Source: Synechococcales cyanobacterium CNB (GTDB lineage Bacteria; Planctomycetota; Phycisphaerae; Phycisphaerales; UBA1924). From it: a DNA stretch of 64,000 nucleotides. The position numbers and the translations under genes are program-made. The notes under the pieces are model-generated. The model searched no databases. It was not told where the DNA came from and was given only the letters and a program-made list of their open reading frames with translations. This document shows positions 16,443 to 26,793 of the stretch, piece by piece. The stretch spans positions 1 to 64,000 of the forward strand of contig SZOZ01000005.1 of the NCBI GenBank assembly GCA_030263455.1. Reading direction: 5' to 3'. Numbering within the stretch: the stretch's first letter is position 1; each line of letters starts with the position of its first letter.

Positions 16443-17936
16443 GTGAGAACGTCCCTCAGGTCATTCCCTCGCCGCCGCATCGGCCGCTCGCTTGCTCTTG
16501 CGGCGTTCGCAGGCATGGCATTCGCCGCGGTACCGGGGTGCTCGCTGGACAACTACATCGATCCGAGCGTGGTGGGGCGGTGGGAGGCGACACCGACGGT
16601 GGTTCCGATCCTGGAGCGCCTGGCGAGCATCGAGGACGTTGAGGAGGGATTCGTCGAGTACAGCGACGTGACGGCGGCGGACCTGGTGCCGCAGGTCGAG
16701 GAGTACCGAGTCGGGCCGGGCGACAGCCTGGACGTGATCGCCTTTGACCTCGTGATCGAGGGGCAGCGTGAGCAGTACCTGCTGCTGGTCGACAACCGCG
16801 GGTTCATCGACATGCCGCAGCTCGGCGCGATCCACGTGAGCGGGCTGACCGTGCCGGAGGTTCGCGCGAAGATCGAAGAGGCGGCGTCGAAGTTGATCCG
16901 CAATCCGCTCATCCAGGTGACGGCCGCGACGCCGCGGCAACGCTCGTACAGCGTGCTCGGAGCTGTCAACGGCCCGGGGCCGTACCTCGTTCCGGACACG
17001 GAACACCGGCTGCTGGACGCGATGACAGCAGCGAGCGGATTCTCGGAGACGGCGTCGTACATCTATGTGATCCGCCAGGCTCCGTTGACGCCGCCCGCAA
17101 CGGCCGCGCCGGTGGCGCCGGCGGGTCAACAGCCCGCGGGCGGCAACGGGGCCGGCCTCATCGACCTCATCGACGAGCTGACGGGCGATCGCGGCGGCGG
17201 GTCTCCGGGCGTGACGAGCGCGGGTCGTGTGCCGGCGGTGGTCGGGACGAGACGGGCGGGGCAGCCCGAGACGCCGCCGATCGACCTCGTGGATTCGGCT
17301 CCCCCCCCGAGCCGCCCGGCGGGCCAGCCCGCGCGCGGTGACGGCACTGCGTGGATGTTCCTGAATGGTCAGTGGGTCCAGGTGAACGCGCCGGCTTCCG
17401 GGGCGGGAACCGCGCCTTCTGGCAGCGGCCCAGAGCCGATGGTGACGCAGCGGACGATCCGTATTCCCGTCAAGCCGCTGCTGAACGGCGATGCCCGGTA
17501 CAACATCATCATCAAGCCGGGCGACGTGATCCGTGTTCCTTTCCCGGATCGCGGCGAGATTTACATCGCCGGGCAGGTGCAGCGGCCCGGGGTGTACACC
17601 CTCCCGCTCTCGGGCCGGATCACGCTGATCCGTGCGATTGACGCTGCGGGCGGTCTTGCCCCGATCGCGATCCCCGAGCGCGTGGAAGTAACGCGGATGG
17701 TCGGCCCCGATCGGCAGGCGACGATCCAGCTGAACTACCGGGCGATCAACGAGGGGACACAGCCGGACATCTTCCTGAAGCCGGACGACCGGATCAACGT
17801 CGGCACGAACTTCTGGGCGCTCCCGCTGGCGGTGATTCGCAACGGTTTCCGCGCCTCGTACGGCTTCGGGTTCTTCCTCGACCGGAACTTCGGCAACGAC
17901 GTGTTCGGTGCTCCGCCGGTGCGTCGCACCAACTGA
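16443..17936 (+). CDS. polysaccharide export lipoprotein (Wza/PES family)
   Basis: A 497-residue outer-membrane export protein. After a basic start it has a lipoprotein signal ending VPGC, then the poly-export domain (EYRVGPGDSLDVIAFD, DNRGFIDMPQLGAIHVSGLT) and SLBB-type segments (RSYSVLGAVNGPGPYLVPDT and GEIYIAGQVQRPGVYTLP). The two SLBB parts are separated by a Gly/Pro/Ala-rich linker of about 120 residues. GTG 16443 was chosen for AAGGAG seven bases upstream. It is the first gene of a seven-gene co-oriented locus and would form the outer-membrane channel for the polymer. Confidence 0.92.
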   Translation: MRTSLRSFPRRRIGRSLALAAFAGMAFAAVPGCSLDNYIDPSVVGRWEATPTVVPILERLASIEDVEEGFVEYSDVTAADLVPQVEEYRVGPGDSLDVIAFDLVIEGQREQYLLLVDNRGFIDMPQLGAIHVSGLTVPEVRAKIEEAASKLIRNPLIQVTAATPRQRSYSVLGAVNGPGPYLVPDTEHRLLDAMTAASGFSETASYIYVIRQAPLTPPATAAPVAPAGQQPAGGNGAGLIDLIDELTGDRGGGSPGVTSAGRVPAVVGTRRAGQPETPPIDLVDSAPPPSRPAGQPARGDGTAWMFLNGQWVQVNAPASGAGTAPSGSGPEPMVTQRTIRIPVKPLLNGDARYNIIIKPGDVIRVPFPDRGEIYIAGQVQRPGVYTLPLSGRITLIRAIDAAGGLAPIAIPERVEVTRMVGPDRQATIQLNYRAINEGTQPDIFLKPDDRINVGTNFWALPLAVIRNGFRASYGFGFFLDRNFGNDVFGAPPVRRTN

Positions 17937-18013
17937 GTCGGCCCGAGGTGGGCCTCGTCGAGAACCACGCCCGCGCCCGGGCGTAGAACCCGAGCGACCG
18001 GCAAGCAGACCCG

Positions 18014-18955
18014 ATGAGCACCGCCTCCGAGCACATCCCGACCGCCATGCGAGACGCGATCACGGTCAAGTCCGTGGTCTCGGGCCGGGAAGGCCTCGTC
18101 GGCGCGCTGCTGCTCGCGGTTGCGTTCGGGGCGTTGTTTCATGCCTGGTTTGCCCGGCAGGCGCTGCTCAGTTGGAACCATCTCGAAGATTGGGGCCATG
18201 CGTTCGTGGTGCCGCTGATCAGCGCGTACATGCTGTGGAAACAGCGGGAAGTCATCGCGCGGGCCGGCGCGAGGGCCTATCTGCCTGGTCTGACGGCCCT
18301 GCTGACGGGGATGGCGTGCTACGTCTTCTTCCTCGTGCAGGTGCCCAACCACATGCTCCAGGGCCTGTCGGTCCTGCTGGCGTTGTTCGGGCTGACGCTC
18401 TTCGTGCTCGGTCCTGCGCTGATGCGTCTGGCGTTCCTGCCCATCGCCTTCCTTGCCTTCGGGGTGACGGTCTCCGAGCAGATCATGATCCGGCTGACGT
18501 TCCCGCTCCAGATCATCGCGGCCAAGGGCAGCTGGGTGCTCCTGAACCTCGTGGGCGCGGTGTTCGGGTTCAAGGCGGACATCGACGGGAACACGCTGAC
18601 GCTGATCGACTCGGCGGGCCGCGCACTCAACCCGCTGAACGTTGCCGAGGCGTGCTCGGGGATGCGGATGCTGATCGCCTTCTTCGCGCTCGCGGCCGCG
18701 GTGGCGTTGCTGAGCTGCCGGGAATGGTGGCAGCGTGTGGCGGTCGTGCTGCTCGCTGGGCCGGTCGCGGTCCTGATGAACGTGGTTCGAGTGGCGGTGC
18801 TGGGCATCCTGACGCTGATCGACCCCAACCTTGCGTCTGGTGACGCCCACACGCTGATCGGCACGATCCTGCTGGTTCCGTCGCTGTTCCTGTTCCTCGG
18901 GATGGTCTGGGCGTTGAACCGCACGGTCCGTGAGCCACCGGGGGCGGCGTCATGA
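18014..18955 (+). CDS. exosortase
   Basis: A 313-residue integral membrane cysteine protease/transpeptidase-like enzyme that processes PEP-CTERM proteins. About eight transmembrane helices are seen. The catalytic triad is in the expected places: Cys214 ([10 protein letters not shown]), Arg259 (NVVRVAVLG) and His279 (GDAHTLIG). It overlaps the EpsI gene by ATGA, and the pair sits inside a polysaccharide locus, the usual setting for this system. The PEP-CTERM protein at 14054-14689 is a likely substrate. Confidence 0.95.
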   Translation: MSTASEHIPTAMRDAITVKSVVSGREGLVGALLLAVAFGALFHAWFARQALLSWNHLEDWGHAFVVPLISAYMLWKQREVIARAGARAYLPGLTALLTGMACYVFFLVQVPNHMLQGLSVLLALFGLTLFVLGPALMRLAFLPIAFLAFGVTVSEQIMIRLTFPLQIIAAKGSWVLLNLVGAVFGFKADIDGNTLTLIDSAGRALNPLNVAEACSGMRMLIAFFALAAAVALLSCREWWQRVAVVLLAGPVAVLMNVVRVAVLGILTLIDPNLASGDAHTLIGTILLVPSLFLFLGMVWALNRTVREPPGAAS

Positions 18956-19833
18956 TCGCGAGGAACTTGCTGGCGTGTTCGGATTCGCGCAAGGGCGTCC
19001 TGCTGGCCGCGCTTCTGTCGGCGGCGGTGCTGGGCGCCGGCGCGGCGTCGCTCCACGCGATGATCTCGGGGCTTGGTCTCCACCTGCGGAAGTTGCCTAT
19101 CCATCCCGCGGACGGACGAACGCTCGGTTCGCTCCCGCTTGAAACGGCGTCCTGGGTCCGCATCGCGGCGGATCGGGTGGAGTCGGTGGAAGTGGAGAGC
19201 ACGCTGGGGACCGACAACTACCTGACCCGGTTGTACGCGGAACGCTCCCCCGCGGACCCGCGAAAACGCGTCGAGATCGAGCTGCACGCGGCGTACTACA
19301 CGGGGATGATCGACACGGTCCCGCACGTGCCGGAGCGGTGCTTCGTGGGAGGCGGGCTGCAGATGGCCCGCGGCGCCCGGACGATCACGCTGCCGCTCGA
19401 CACCTCCCGATGGACGCCCGACCCGGACGTTCCCGAAGGGCTTGGCCCGATCTACCGGGTTCGCGCGTCGGACGGCCGCCGGGTACGGCTGCCTCGCAAC
19501 GCCGACGGGCTGGCGATGCGCATCAGCGAGTACACGCTCCCCGGCGACCGCCGGCTGTTCGCGGGGTATTTCTTCATCGCGAACGGGGGGTGGGTGTCGA
19601 GCGCGGAGGGTGTTCGCCTGCTGGCGTTCAATCTGAGAGACGACTACGCGTACTACCTGAAGGTGCAGGTGAACTCGGCGTCGGTCGAATCGGCCGAGGA
19701 GCTCGCGCAGGCCGCCGGGAGCCTGCTCGGCGAGCTGCTGGGGGACCTGATGTTGTGCGTGCCGGACTGGGTCGCGGTTCAGTCCGGCGAGTATCCGCCC
19801 GATAATCCGCGGGGCGTTCGGCCGGGAGCGTAG
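18952..19833 (+). CDS. EpsI-family exosortase-associated protein
   Basis: A 293-residue protein with an N-terminal membrane helix ([19 protein letters not shown]) and the EpsI/DUF3485 domain: [20 protein letters not shown] followed by VGGGLQ, and [12 protein letters not shown]. In other bacteria EpsI is fused to or encoded next to exosortases and is thought to help exopolysaccharide or sorting functions; its reaction is not established. It is translationally coupled to the exosortase by a four-base overlap. Confidence 0.88.
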   Translation: MIARNLLACSDSRKGVLLAALLSAAVLGAGAASLHAMISGLGLHLRKLPIHPADGRTLGSLPLETASWVRIAADRVESVEVESTLGTDNYLTRLYAERSPADPRKRVEIELHAAYYTGMIDTVPHVPERCFVGGGLQMARGARTITLPLDTSRWTPDPDVPEGLGPIYRVRASDGRRVRLPRNADGLAMRISEYTLPGDRRLFAGYFFIANGGWVSSAEGVRLLAFNLRDDYAYYLKVQVNSASVESAEELAQAAGSLLGELLGDLMLCVPDWVAVQSGEYPPDNPRGVRPGA

Positions 19834-19882
19834 GAACGATCGACTGGGCCGCGGAGCAGCCCGCGAGCCGACGAGGTGGACC

Positions 19883-22800
19883 ATGGCAGGGCGTGTCAAC
19901 GTCAAGTTCGTCGTGATTCTGTCGGTGATCCTCGTGGCGGTGGCAGCGGGCGTGGGCACGCTCGCCGCCCTTGTCATCTTCAAGTCCGGTGATGACCTGG
20001 TCCGGCTCGGCGACGCGAAGATGGCGGAGGGCGACTACGCCGCCGCCGAGAACTTCTACAGCAAGGCGGTGAATCACGACCCCTACAACGCCGAGTGGCT
20101 CAGGAAGTGGCGTACAGCGCTGGAGAACTGGGTGCCCGCCACCCAGCGCGAGTTCGAGAACGAGTACCACGTCAACTACCGGATGCTGCACCGCCAGCTG
20201 GCGTTGGCGGACCTCGAGGACACCGAGGCGCAGCGCGACTACCTGGAGTTGTTGTACAAGCAGTTGAGTTTCGGGCGCTACAGCCGGCAAGGGTACGAGT
20301 CGCTCGCGGCCGAAGCGGAGACCTTCATCAGCTACCACCAGTCGCGTCGGCCGGACGATCTCTCGTGGCAGTGGCTCCGCCGGTACCGCGCGATCCCGAT
20401 CGTCCGCCGCATGGCGACGGGAGGGCTGCCCACGGACCAGCAGGTGCAGATGGCGAGGATCGACCTTGACGCGGCGATCGCGTCCGATCCGGACGACTTC
20501 GACTCGGCGGAAGGGCTGGTGATCTTCTCGATGGAGGACGCGAGACGGAGCCGGGACAGCGGCCGTCCCGACGACGCCGCCCGGCACGAACGGGAAGCGC
20601 TCGCCGTGGTCGAGCGGTTCCTCGAGCACGCTGGGGCGGGGACCATGGCGCGCCTGAGCGGGCTTGCGCTGCGCACGCAGGTGCGGATCGCGGTGGACCG
20701 TCACGCGCGTGCTCCCGGTGCGCGTGCAGAGGACTCGGCGCAGGCCTATGCCCTGGCTGCGGAAGAGGTGTTCGAGGAAGCCCGGAGCGTGGACCCGTCG
20801 TCCTTCGACGCCTGGACGCTGGACAGGCTCCGTCGCCTCGAACAGGCCGCGCTCCCGGAGTCGCGTGGCGAGCGCACGCTCGGGCTGGTGAACGCCGTGT
20901 TGGCGTCGCGTCCCGGCGACGCGAGCTTGCTGTCGATCAAGGCGGAGTTGCTCGCGGCACGGGACGACCTGGACGGGGCGATCGCGACCTACACGCAGAT
21001 TCTTGACCAGCCGAGCAAGCCCGTCTCGTTCGAGGGCTACGTGCTGCTGGCGCGCAAGGTCGACGCGCTGCACGCGCAGACGAACCTGTGCCTGCGCGGG
21101 GCGGACCTGGCGACGGACGCCGCGGGGCGCGAGGCGTGGATGTCCCGGGCGCGGGAGCGTCGCGCCGCGTTCGCGATGCAGGTTCCCGACGACCTGCCGC
21201 TGCTGATGATGATCGACGGGAAGATGCGGATCATCGAGCGTGACTTCGCGGGCGCCCAGGCGATCCTGCAGCGGTACAACGACGCGATGGGTTCGTCCGA
21301 CCCCGAGGGCCTGTGGCTCGCTGCGGTCGCGGCGCGCGAGTTGAACCAGCCCGGCGTCGTGAAGCAGCGACTGACGCGGCTTCTTGAGCTCGCCCCCGAA
21401 GCGCCGAACGCGCTGCTGCTGCTGGCGGACGTGGAGGCCGACCTGCGGAACTACCAGGGCGCGCGCGACCTGTATCTTCGCTATCTCGCGGTGGCGCCGG
21501 ACAACACCGCGGTCGCCGAACGTGTGAAGGCGATCGAGAAGCAACTCGGGCTGACTCCCACGGACGATCCCGTGGAAGCCGCGTTGATCCGCGCGGCCCA
21601 GTTGTACGAGGGAACCTCGTCGCAGCCGGCGGACCCCGCGGCGGCGATGGAGGTGCTGAACGCCGCAGTGCAGCAGCACGGCCCGCACCGGACGCTGAAC
21701 GCCGAGCTCGCGCGACTGCGGGTCGAGTTCGGCGACGTCGCGGGGGCGAGGGCCGCGGTCGATGCCGCGCTGCGAGTGGCTCCGGATGACGAGACGCTGC
21801 GCCGGATGGCGGGCGCGCTGACCGCGGACAGCCCCGTGGAGGTGTTTGCCGCGTTGATCGAGCAGTCCGACCGCCCCGAGATCCGCAAGCGGATCGCGAA
21901 GTACCAGTTGTACACGTCGCACGGGGAGACGGAGAAGGCGGACGAGGAGATCCGGCGAGCCGCCGCGATCGCGCCGGAGGATCCGGCCGTGGTGGAAGTC
22001 ATGTTCATGCGTGCGATCGCGGGCGGGAACGCCGGCGAGGCACGGCGTCTGGCCGAGGTGGCGGCGCGGATCAACGCGGACCGGGTTGACGGGCTGACGT
22101 TCCGCGCGCGAGCCGAGGCGCTCGAGGGGCGAGCGGACGCCGCGCTGGGGACACTGACCGAGGCGTCGCGCCGCGATCCGATGAACGTGAGCGTATGGCG
22201 TCTGCTGGCGCGCCAGCAGCTGGCGATGGGACGCGGCCAGGCAGCGCTGGCGTCGTACGCGCGAGCGCTGGAGATTCGTCCTAACGACGTCGCGGTTATC
22301 CTGGAGCAGCTGCGCGTGCTGGTGCAGATGGAGCGTCTAGGCGAGGCGCTGGACGCGGCCCGGCGTGCCGAGGACTACGCACGCGGAAACGACGAGTTCG
22401 TTGACCTGCTGCTGGACCTTGAGGCCGCGGTCGGGAACCGTCCGACCGCGCTGGAGCGGCGGGAGCGGATTCTGCGCCAGCGTCCCGACGATCGGCGGAA
22501 CCGGCAGGCGCTCGCGGGCCTGTACATCGATGCAGGACGCTGGGCGGACGCGAAGGCCCTGCTCGACGGGCTTCGGAAGGAGCAGAACGACCGTTCACTG
22601 GTCGCGTTGGAGGCTCGCTGGCACGCGGACCAGGGCGACGCGGAAGCGGCGCGACGCACGTTCGTGGACTACATCGTGGAACTCCCGCCGGAGGGGCGGC
22701 TCGAGGGGTATCTCGCGCTGGGCCAGTTCATGATGCAGCGCGGGCACGTCGAGACCGCGTTGCGCGCGTTCGAGCAAGCGCGTGAGCACCAGTCGCGCGA

Positions 22801-24430
22801 GGGGATGGAGGCGGACAAGGCGCTGGCGAACTCGCTGCTGCTGACGGGGCGCGCGGACGCCGCGGCCGACGTCTTCAAGCGCGTGGTGGACGCCGGCGCG
22901 GACGAGGACGGCACGTACCGGAAGCGGCTGGCGGAGGCGCTGACGCGTGCGGGGCGGCTTCCCGAAGCGGAATCCGCGATCGCGTCCATCCCTGACGCGG
23001 ATTCGGATTACCAGGTCGTTCTTCTTCGGTCCGAAGTGTTGCTCGGACGCGGGCAGGCGTCGCAGGCGCGTGAGTTGCTCGAGCGTGCGGTGTCGCGCTG
23101 GCCCGACGAGGCGATGATCTACCTGAAGCGGGCGCAGGCGCTGGCGTTGGAGCCGACGCTGCTCCGCGACGCGCTCGCGGACCTCGACCGCGCGCTGCAG
23201 CTGCGTCCGGACTTCTGGCAGGCGTTGCGGGTCCGTGCCCAGGTGCTGATGCAGATGGACCGGACGGACGACGCGTTGCGCGATCTCCGGAGCGCGATCC
23301 GCGTGAACCCGGCGCTGGACGAGCTTCGCGCCGCGCTGATCACGGAACTGCTGAGGCTGAACCGCACCGACGAGGCCATGGCGGTCGCGGAGGAGGCGTT
23401 CAGGGCGAGACCGAACGATCTTCCGCTCCGCGTGAGCGCGGCGGAGTTGTTCGTGCGTGCCCAGGCGTTTGCGCAGGCGGCGCAGATTTACCGCGCTGCG
23501 CTGGCTCGCTCCGGCGAGGTGGTCGTGGCGCAGCGGCTGCTCGAGATTCTGCTGTCGCAGCAGCCGCCTTCGCTGGCGGAGGCGGAGCAGGTGCTGGCGG
23601 AGCATCGCCCCCTGGTCGAGGCCGATCCCGGCTTGCTGCTGGCGCGGGCACGGGTGCTGTCGGAGCGAGGCCAACTCCCCGGGGCTCGGCGTGACGCGCT
23701 CCGGTCGCTGACGCTCCTGGAGCGCAAGCCCGACCTGATGGTGACCTGGTACAGCAACGTTCGGAACATCTTCAAGAACGACTCGGACCTGCTGGGATTC
23801 CTCGACGAAGTGGCCCGTCAGCCCGGCCTGCTGGACTGGGCGACGCTGTTCCGGTCGCGTGCGGTGCTCTCGGACCCGAGGCAGTCCGCGGAGGGTCTGC
23901 GGCTTCTTGATGCGCTGCTCGCGCGGAACCCCGAGCCTGCGCTGCGGTTCGCCGCGCTTCGTGCGCGGGCAGGCGTCCTCTACGACGCGGGTCGGTACGA
24001 GGAGGCGCTGGCGACATGGCAGTCGGCGTTGGAGATGGACCCAGGGAACTGGCAGTTGAAGAACAACGTGGCGTTCACGCTGGCGAAGCACCTGAACCGC
24101 CCGGCGGAGGCGTTGCCGTTCGCCCAGGAGGCGGTCCGTTCGGCGGAAGGGAACCCGGACGTGATGGACACGCTGGGCCTGACGCTGCTGGCGCTGGGTC
24201 GCTCCGAGGAGGCTGCACGCGTGCTGGAGCAGGCGCGTCAGTACGCGCGGGGGACGCCGGCGATGGTCGCGGTGTCGATCCACCTTGCGACGGCGAGGCT
24301 GGACCTTGGCGACAAGGACGGGGCGAGGGAGTTGGTTCGTGAGCTCCAGGCCGCGCTGGAGAAGGGGCTGCAGTTGAACGATCAATACGCCCGGGAGCTC
24401 GGGGATTTGATCGAGTGGGTCAAGGAGTAG
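19883..24430 (+). CDS. very large membrane-anchored TPR-repeat protein
   Basis: A 1515-residue protein with one N-terminal transmembrane helix (VVILSVILVAVAAGVGTLAA) and tetratricopeptide repeats over nearly its full length; clear units include GDYAAAENFYSKAVNHDPYN near the start and YEEALATWQSALEMDPGN near the end. Large TPR proteins are regular members of exosortase/exopolysaccharide loci, where they probably act as periplasmic scaffolds for polymer synthesis or export. GAGGTGG precedes the start. Longer than most relatives known to me. Partners are not predictable from sequence. Confidence 0.88.
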   Translation: MAGRVNVKFVVILSVILVAVAAGVGTLAALVIFKSGDDLVRLGDAKMAEGDYAAAENFYSKAVNHDPYNAEWLRKWRTALENWVPATQREFENEYHVNYRMLHRQLALADLEDTEAQRDYLELLYKQLSFGRYSRQGYESLAAEAETFISYHQSRRPDDLSWQWLRRYRAIPIVRRMATGGLPTDQQVQMARIDLDAAIASDPDDFDSAEGLVIFSMEDARRSRDSGRPDDAARHEREALAVVERFLEHAGAGTMARLSGLALRTQVRIAVDRHARAPGARAEDSAQAYALAAEEVFEEARSVDPSSFDAWTLDRLRRLEQAALPESRGERTLGLVNAVLASRPGDASLLSIKAELLAARDDLDGAIATYTQILDQPSKPVSFEGYVLLARKVDALHAQTNLCLRGADLATDAAGREAWMSRARERRAAFAMQVPDDLPLLMMIDGKMRIIERDFAGAQAILQRYNDAMGSSDPEGLWLAAVAARELNQPGVVKQRLTRLLELAPEAPNALLLLADVEADLRNYQGARDLYLRYLAVAPDNTAVAERVKAIEKQLGLTPTDDPVEAALIRAAQLYEGTSSQPADPAAAMEVLNAAVQQHGPHRTLNAELARLRVEFGDVAGARAAVDAALRVAPDDETLRRMAGALTADSPVEVFAALIEQSDRPEIRKRIAKYQLYTSHGETEKADEEIRRAAAIAPEDPAVVEVMFMRAIAGGNAGEARRLAEVAARINADRVDGLTFRARAEALEGRADAALGTLTEASRRDPMNVSVWRLLARQQLAMGRGQAALASYARALEIRPNDVAVILEQLRVLVQMERLGEALDAARRAEDYARGNDEFVDLLLDLEAAVGNRPTALERRERILRQRPDDRRNRQALAGLYIDAGRWADAKALLDGLRKEQNDRSLVALEARWHADQGDAEAARRTFVDYIVELPPEGRLEGYLALGQFMMQRGHVETALRAFEQAREHQSREGMEADKALANSLLLTGRADAAADVFKRVVDAGADEDGTYRKRLAEALTRAGRLPEAESAIASIPDADSDYQVVLLRSEVLLGRGQASQARELLERAVSRWPDEAMIYLKRAQALALEPTLLRDALADLDRALQLRPDFWQALRVRAQVLMQMDRTDDALRDLRSAIRVNPALDELRAALITELLRLNRTDEAMAVAEEAFRARPNDLPLRVSAAELFVRAQAFAQAAQIYRAALARSGEVVVAQRLLEILLSQQPPSLAEAEQVLAEHRPLVEADPGLLLARARVLSERGQLPGARRDALRSLTLLERKPDLMVTWYSNVRNIFKNDSDLLGFLDEVARQPGLLDWATLFRSRAVLSDPRQSAEGLRLLDALLARNPEPALRFAALRARAGVLYDAGRYEEALATWQSALEMDPGNWQLKNNVAFTLAKHLNRPAEALPFAQEAVRSAEGNPDVMDTLGLTLLALGRSEEAARVLEQARQYARGTPAMVAVSIHLATARLDLGDKDGARELVRELQAALEKGLQLNDQYARELGDLIEWVKE

Positions 24431-24515
24431 TGTTCTCGGACCGATGAACCTAGCGGGCAGGACCGCCGTAGGACTCGAATCGCCCCGGGACACCCCCGGG
24501 CCAGGGTGAGGAACC

Positions 24516-26729
24516 ATGACCAGCGCCACGCCGACCCGACCCTCCGCTCCGTTTGCACCTCCCGCTCCCGGTTCGGCACCGGGTGCAGGCCCGCTCGGGG
24601 GCATGACGGCGATCGACCCGATCAAGCTGCTGAAGAAGTACGCGTGGCTGCTGGTCGCGTCGCTCGTCGCGGGCGCGGCGATCGGGGTCGTGGCGTTCTT
24701 CGTGCTGCGGATCACGTACCCGATCTTCCGACCCGCCGCCCTGTTCGAGGCGTTGCCGGTGCAGGGGAAGCTGACGGAGGTCATCGGGACCACAACGACG
24801 CGCGAGGAGGAGATGGAGCGCTTCATGCTGACGCAGACGGCGTACATGAAGTCGGAGTCGGTGATGCACGCCGTCGTGAACGACCCGCGGCTGCGTGCGC
24901 AGGCGCCGAAGTGGTCGAAGAAGTTCGAGAAGTCCGGGCGGTTCCAGCCGTCGGAGGCGGCGGACTGGCTCATCGACAAGACGCGTGCCCGCGCGCTGCC
25001 CGGCACCTACATCATCGAACTTTCGATCGGGTGGAAGGATCCGAAGGACGCGCACGCGCTGGTGGGGCTTGTGCGTGAGACGTATCTGCGCGTGCTGAAC
25101 GAGCAGCGGAATCTTCTGAACGCGCCGCAGCGCGACGCGATCGAGCGCAGCATCAGCGAGCTGGACAAGCGGATCAAGGATCTGCAGAACACCCGGGATC
25201 TGCGCCTCCGCTCGGAGCAGATCGATTCGCTCGACGAGCGGACGAACGAGGCGATGCAGGGCCTGTTCAACGTGCTTGGGCAGTTGACGGGCGTGCGGAT
25301 GAACATCCAGGCGGTCGAAGTCCAGATCAAGGCGTACCAGGACATCCTGAACAATCCCGGGGGGATCGTCTACGCCGACGACATGCGTGAGGCGGTCGAG
25401 AACGACCCGCTGATCCGGGGGATCATCCAGCAGATCACGTCGCTGAAGACCGCACAGGCCGGCATGTTGCAGCGCGGGATCACGCCCGAGCACCGCTCGT
25501 ACCAGGCGACGCAGTCGATGATCGACTCGTGGGAGCAGACGCTGCAGACGGAGCGCGAGAAGCTTCTCCGCCAGCGTTTCGACGCGGTCGTGGAATCGCT
25601 CGTGAAAGGCATCTCGCAACTGCGAGCGCAGGAGGCGGACCTCCTCGCGCAGCGTGAGGTCTACAGCAAGCGGCTGAACGATCTGACCCGGCTGAAGGCA
25701 GAGCTGACGAACATCGAGCAGCAGATCGCGGAGTTCATCACGGCCAGGGGCGCGCAGCAGGCGTCGCTGGAGGAGCTGCGGCAGTTGGACCCGCTGGCCA
25801 GCGCGGCGCGGATCAAGGTGGCGCAGGTCGAGCGCATCCCCGACAAGCCCGCGTTCCCCAACATCTTCATCATGATCCCAGGCGGCATGTTCCTGCTCCT
25901 GGGCATCACCGGCGGCACGGTCTTCCTCCGCGAGATGCTCGATCAGCGGGTCAAGGGGCCGACCGACGTTACCATCATTCCAAAGACCACGCTGCTGGGC
26001 ATCCTGCCCGACGCTTCGGAGGATCCGGACCAGCCCAAGTCGATCGCGACGGTTTTCCGCGACCATCCACGGAGCGTGACGGCCGAGAGCGTGCGGCAGC
26101 TGCGAGCTCCGCTCGCCAAGAAACTCAAGCAGACCGGGCACCGGACAGTCATGGTCATGGCGGGCATGCCCGGCTCGGGCGCGACGGCTGTGGCCACCAA
26201 CCTCGGCCTCGCGTTCTCCGCTTCGGGGCAGCGTGTCCTGGTGATCGACGCCAACTTCCGGCGTCCGGGCGTGCATCGGGCGCTCGGGCTGCAGGAATCG
26301 CCCGGCCTGGCGGACGTGCTAGCGGGTGACGGAACCTTGCCCGGCACGGTGCAGGCCGTCTCCGAGACGCTGCACGTGCTGACGGCCGGGACGGCGGCGA
26401 AGCGTGCGTTCGAGACGCTCTCCACTGATGCGATGTCCGGCGTGTTCGACGCGGCCCGTCAGCAGGGGTACGACCTCGTGCTCATCGACGTGCCCCCGGC
26501 GATCGTCTCGAGCGACGGCATGGCGATCGCCAACCGTTGCGACGCGACCATGCTGGTGGTGCGGGCTCTGAACGAGAAGCGGGGCATGGTCGCGCGGCTG
26601 CGGAACCAGCTCTCGGAGTCCAAGAGCGAGTTCCTCGGCGTCGTCATCAATGGTGTCCGCTCGGCGGCGGGCGGCTACATGCGGAAGAACATCAGGGCCA
26701 CGCACGAGTACCAGAACACCGCGGCCTGA
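24516..26729 (+). CDS. Wzc-like polysaccharide co-polymerase with a degenerate kinase P-loop
   Basis: A 737-residue protein. The Pro/Ala-rich start is followed by a Wzz domain between helices at about residues 45-67 and 449-471, with a coiled coil in between, then a cytoplasmic BY-kinase-like ATPase domain. Walker A' (VLVIDANFRRP, about 575) and Walker B (YDLVLIDVPP, about 652) are present. The Walker A loop reads GMPGSGAT (550-557), with Ala where the catalytic Lys should be. The tail has only two tyrosines. It probably controls chain length, but kinase activity is doubtful. Confidence 0.88.
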   Translation: MTSATPTRPSAPFAPPAPGSAPGAGPLGGMTAIDPIKLLKKYAWLLVASLVAGAAIGVVAFFVLRITYPIFRPAALFEALPVQGKLTEVIGTTTTREEEMERFMLTQTAYMKSESVMHAVVNDPRLRAQAPKWSKKFEKSGRFQPSEAADWLIDKTRARALPGTYIIELSIGWKDPKDAHALVGLVRETYLRVLNEQRNLLNAPQRDAIERSISELDKRIKDLQNTRDLRLRSEQIDSLDERTNEAMQGLFNVLGQLTGVRMNIQAVEVQIKAYQDILNNPGGIVYADDMREAVENDPLIRGIIQQITSLKTAQAGMLQRGITPEHRSYQATQSMIDSWEQTLQTEREKLLRQRFDAVVESLVKGISQLRAQEADLLAQREVYSKRLNDLTRLKAELTNIEQQIAEFITARGAQQASLEELRQLDPLASAARIKVAQVERIPDKPAFPNIFIMIPGGMFLLLGITGGTVFLREMLDQRVKGPTDVTIIPKTTLLGILPDASEDPDQPKSIATVFRDHPRSVTAESVRQLRAPLAKKLKQTGHRTVMVMAGMPGSGATAVATNLGLAFSASGQRVLVIDANFRRPGVHRALGLQESPGLADVLAGDGTLPGTVQAVSETLHVLTAGTAAKRAFETLSTDAMSGVFDAARQQGYDLVLIDVPPAIVSSDGMAIANRCDATMLVVRALNEKRGMVARLRNQLSESKSEFLGVVINGVRSAAGGYMRKNIRATHEYQNTAA

Positions 26730-26793
26730 CGGGGCGCGGATCCGCCCCGGGTCGGGCGGCGCTACCCTCCGCTCCCGGACCGGGTGTACGCCG

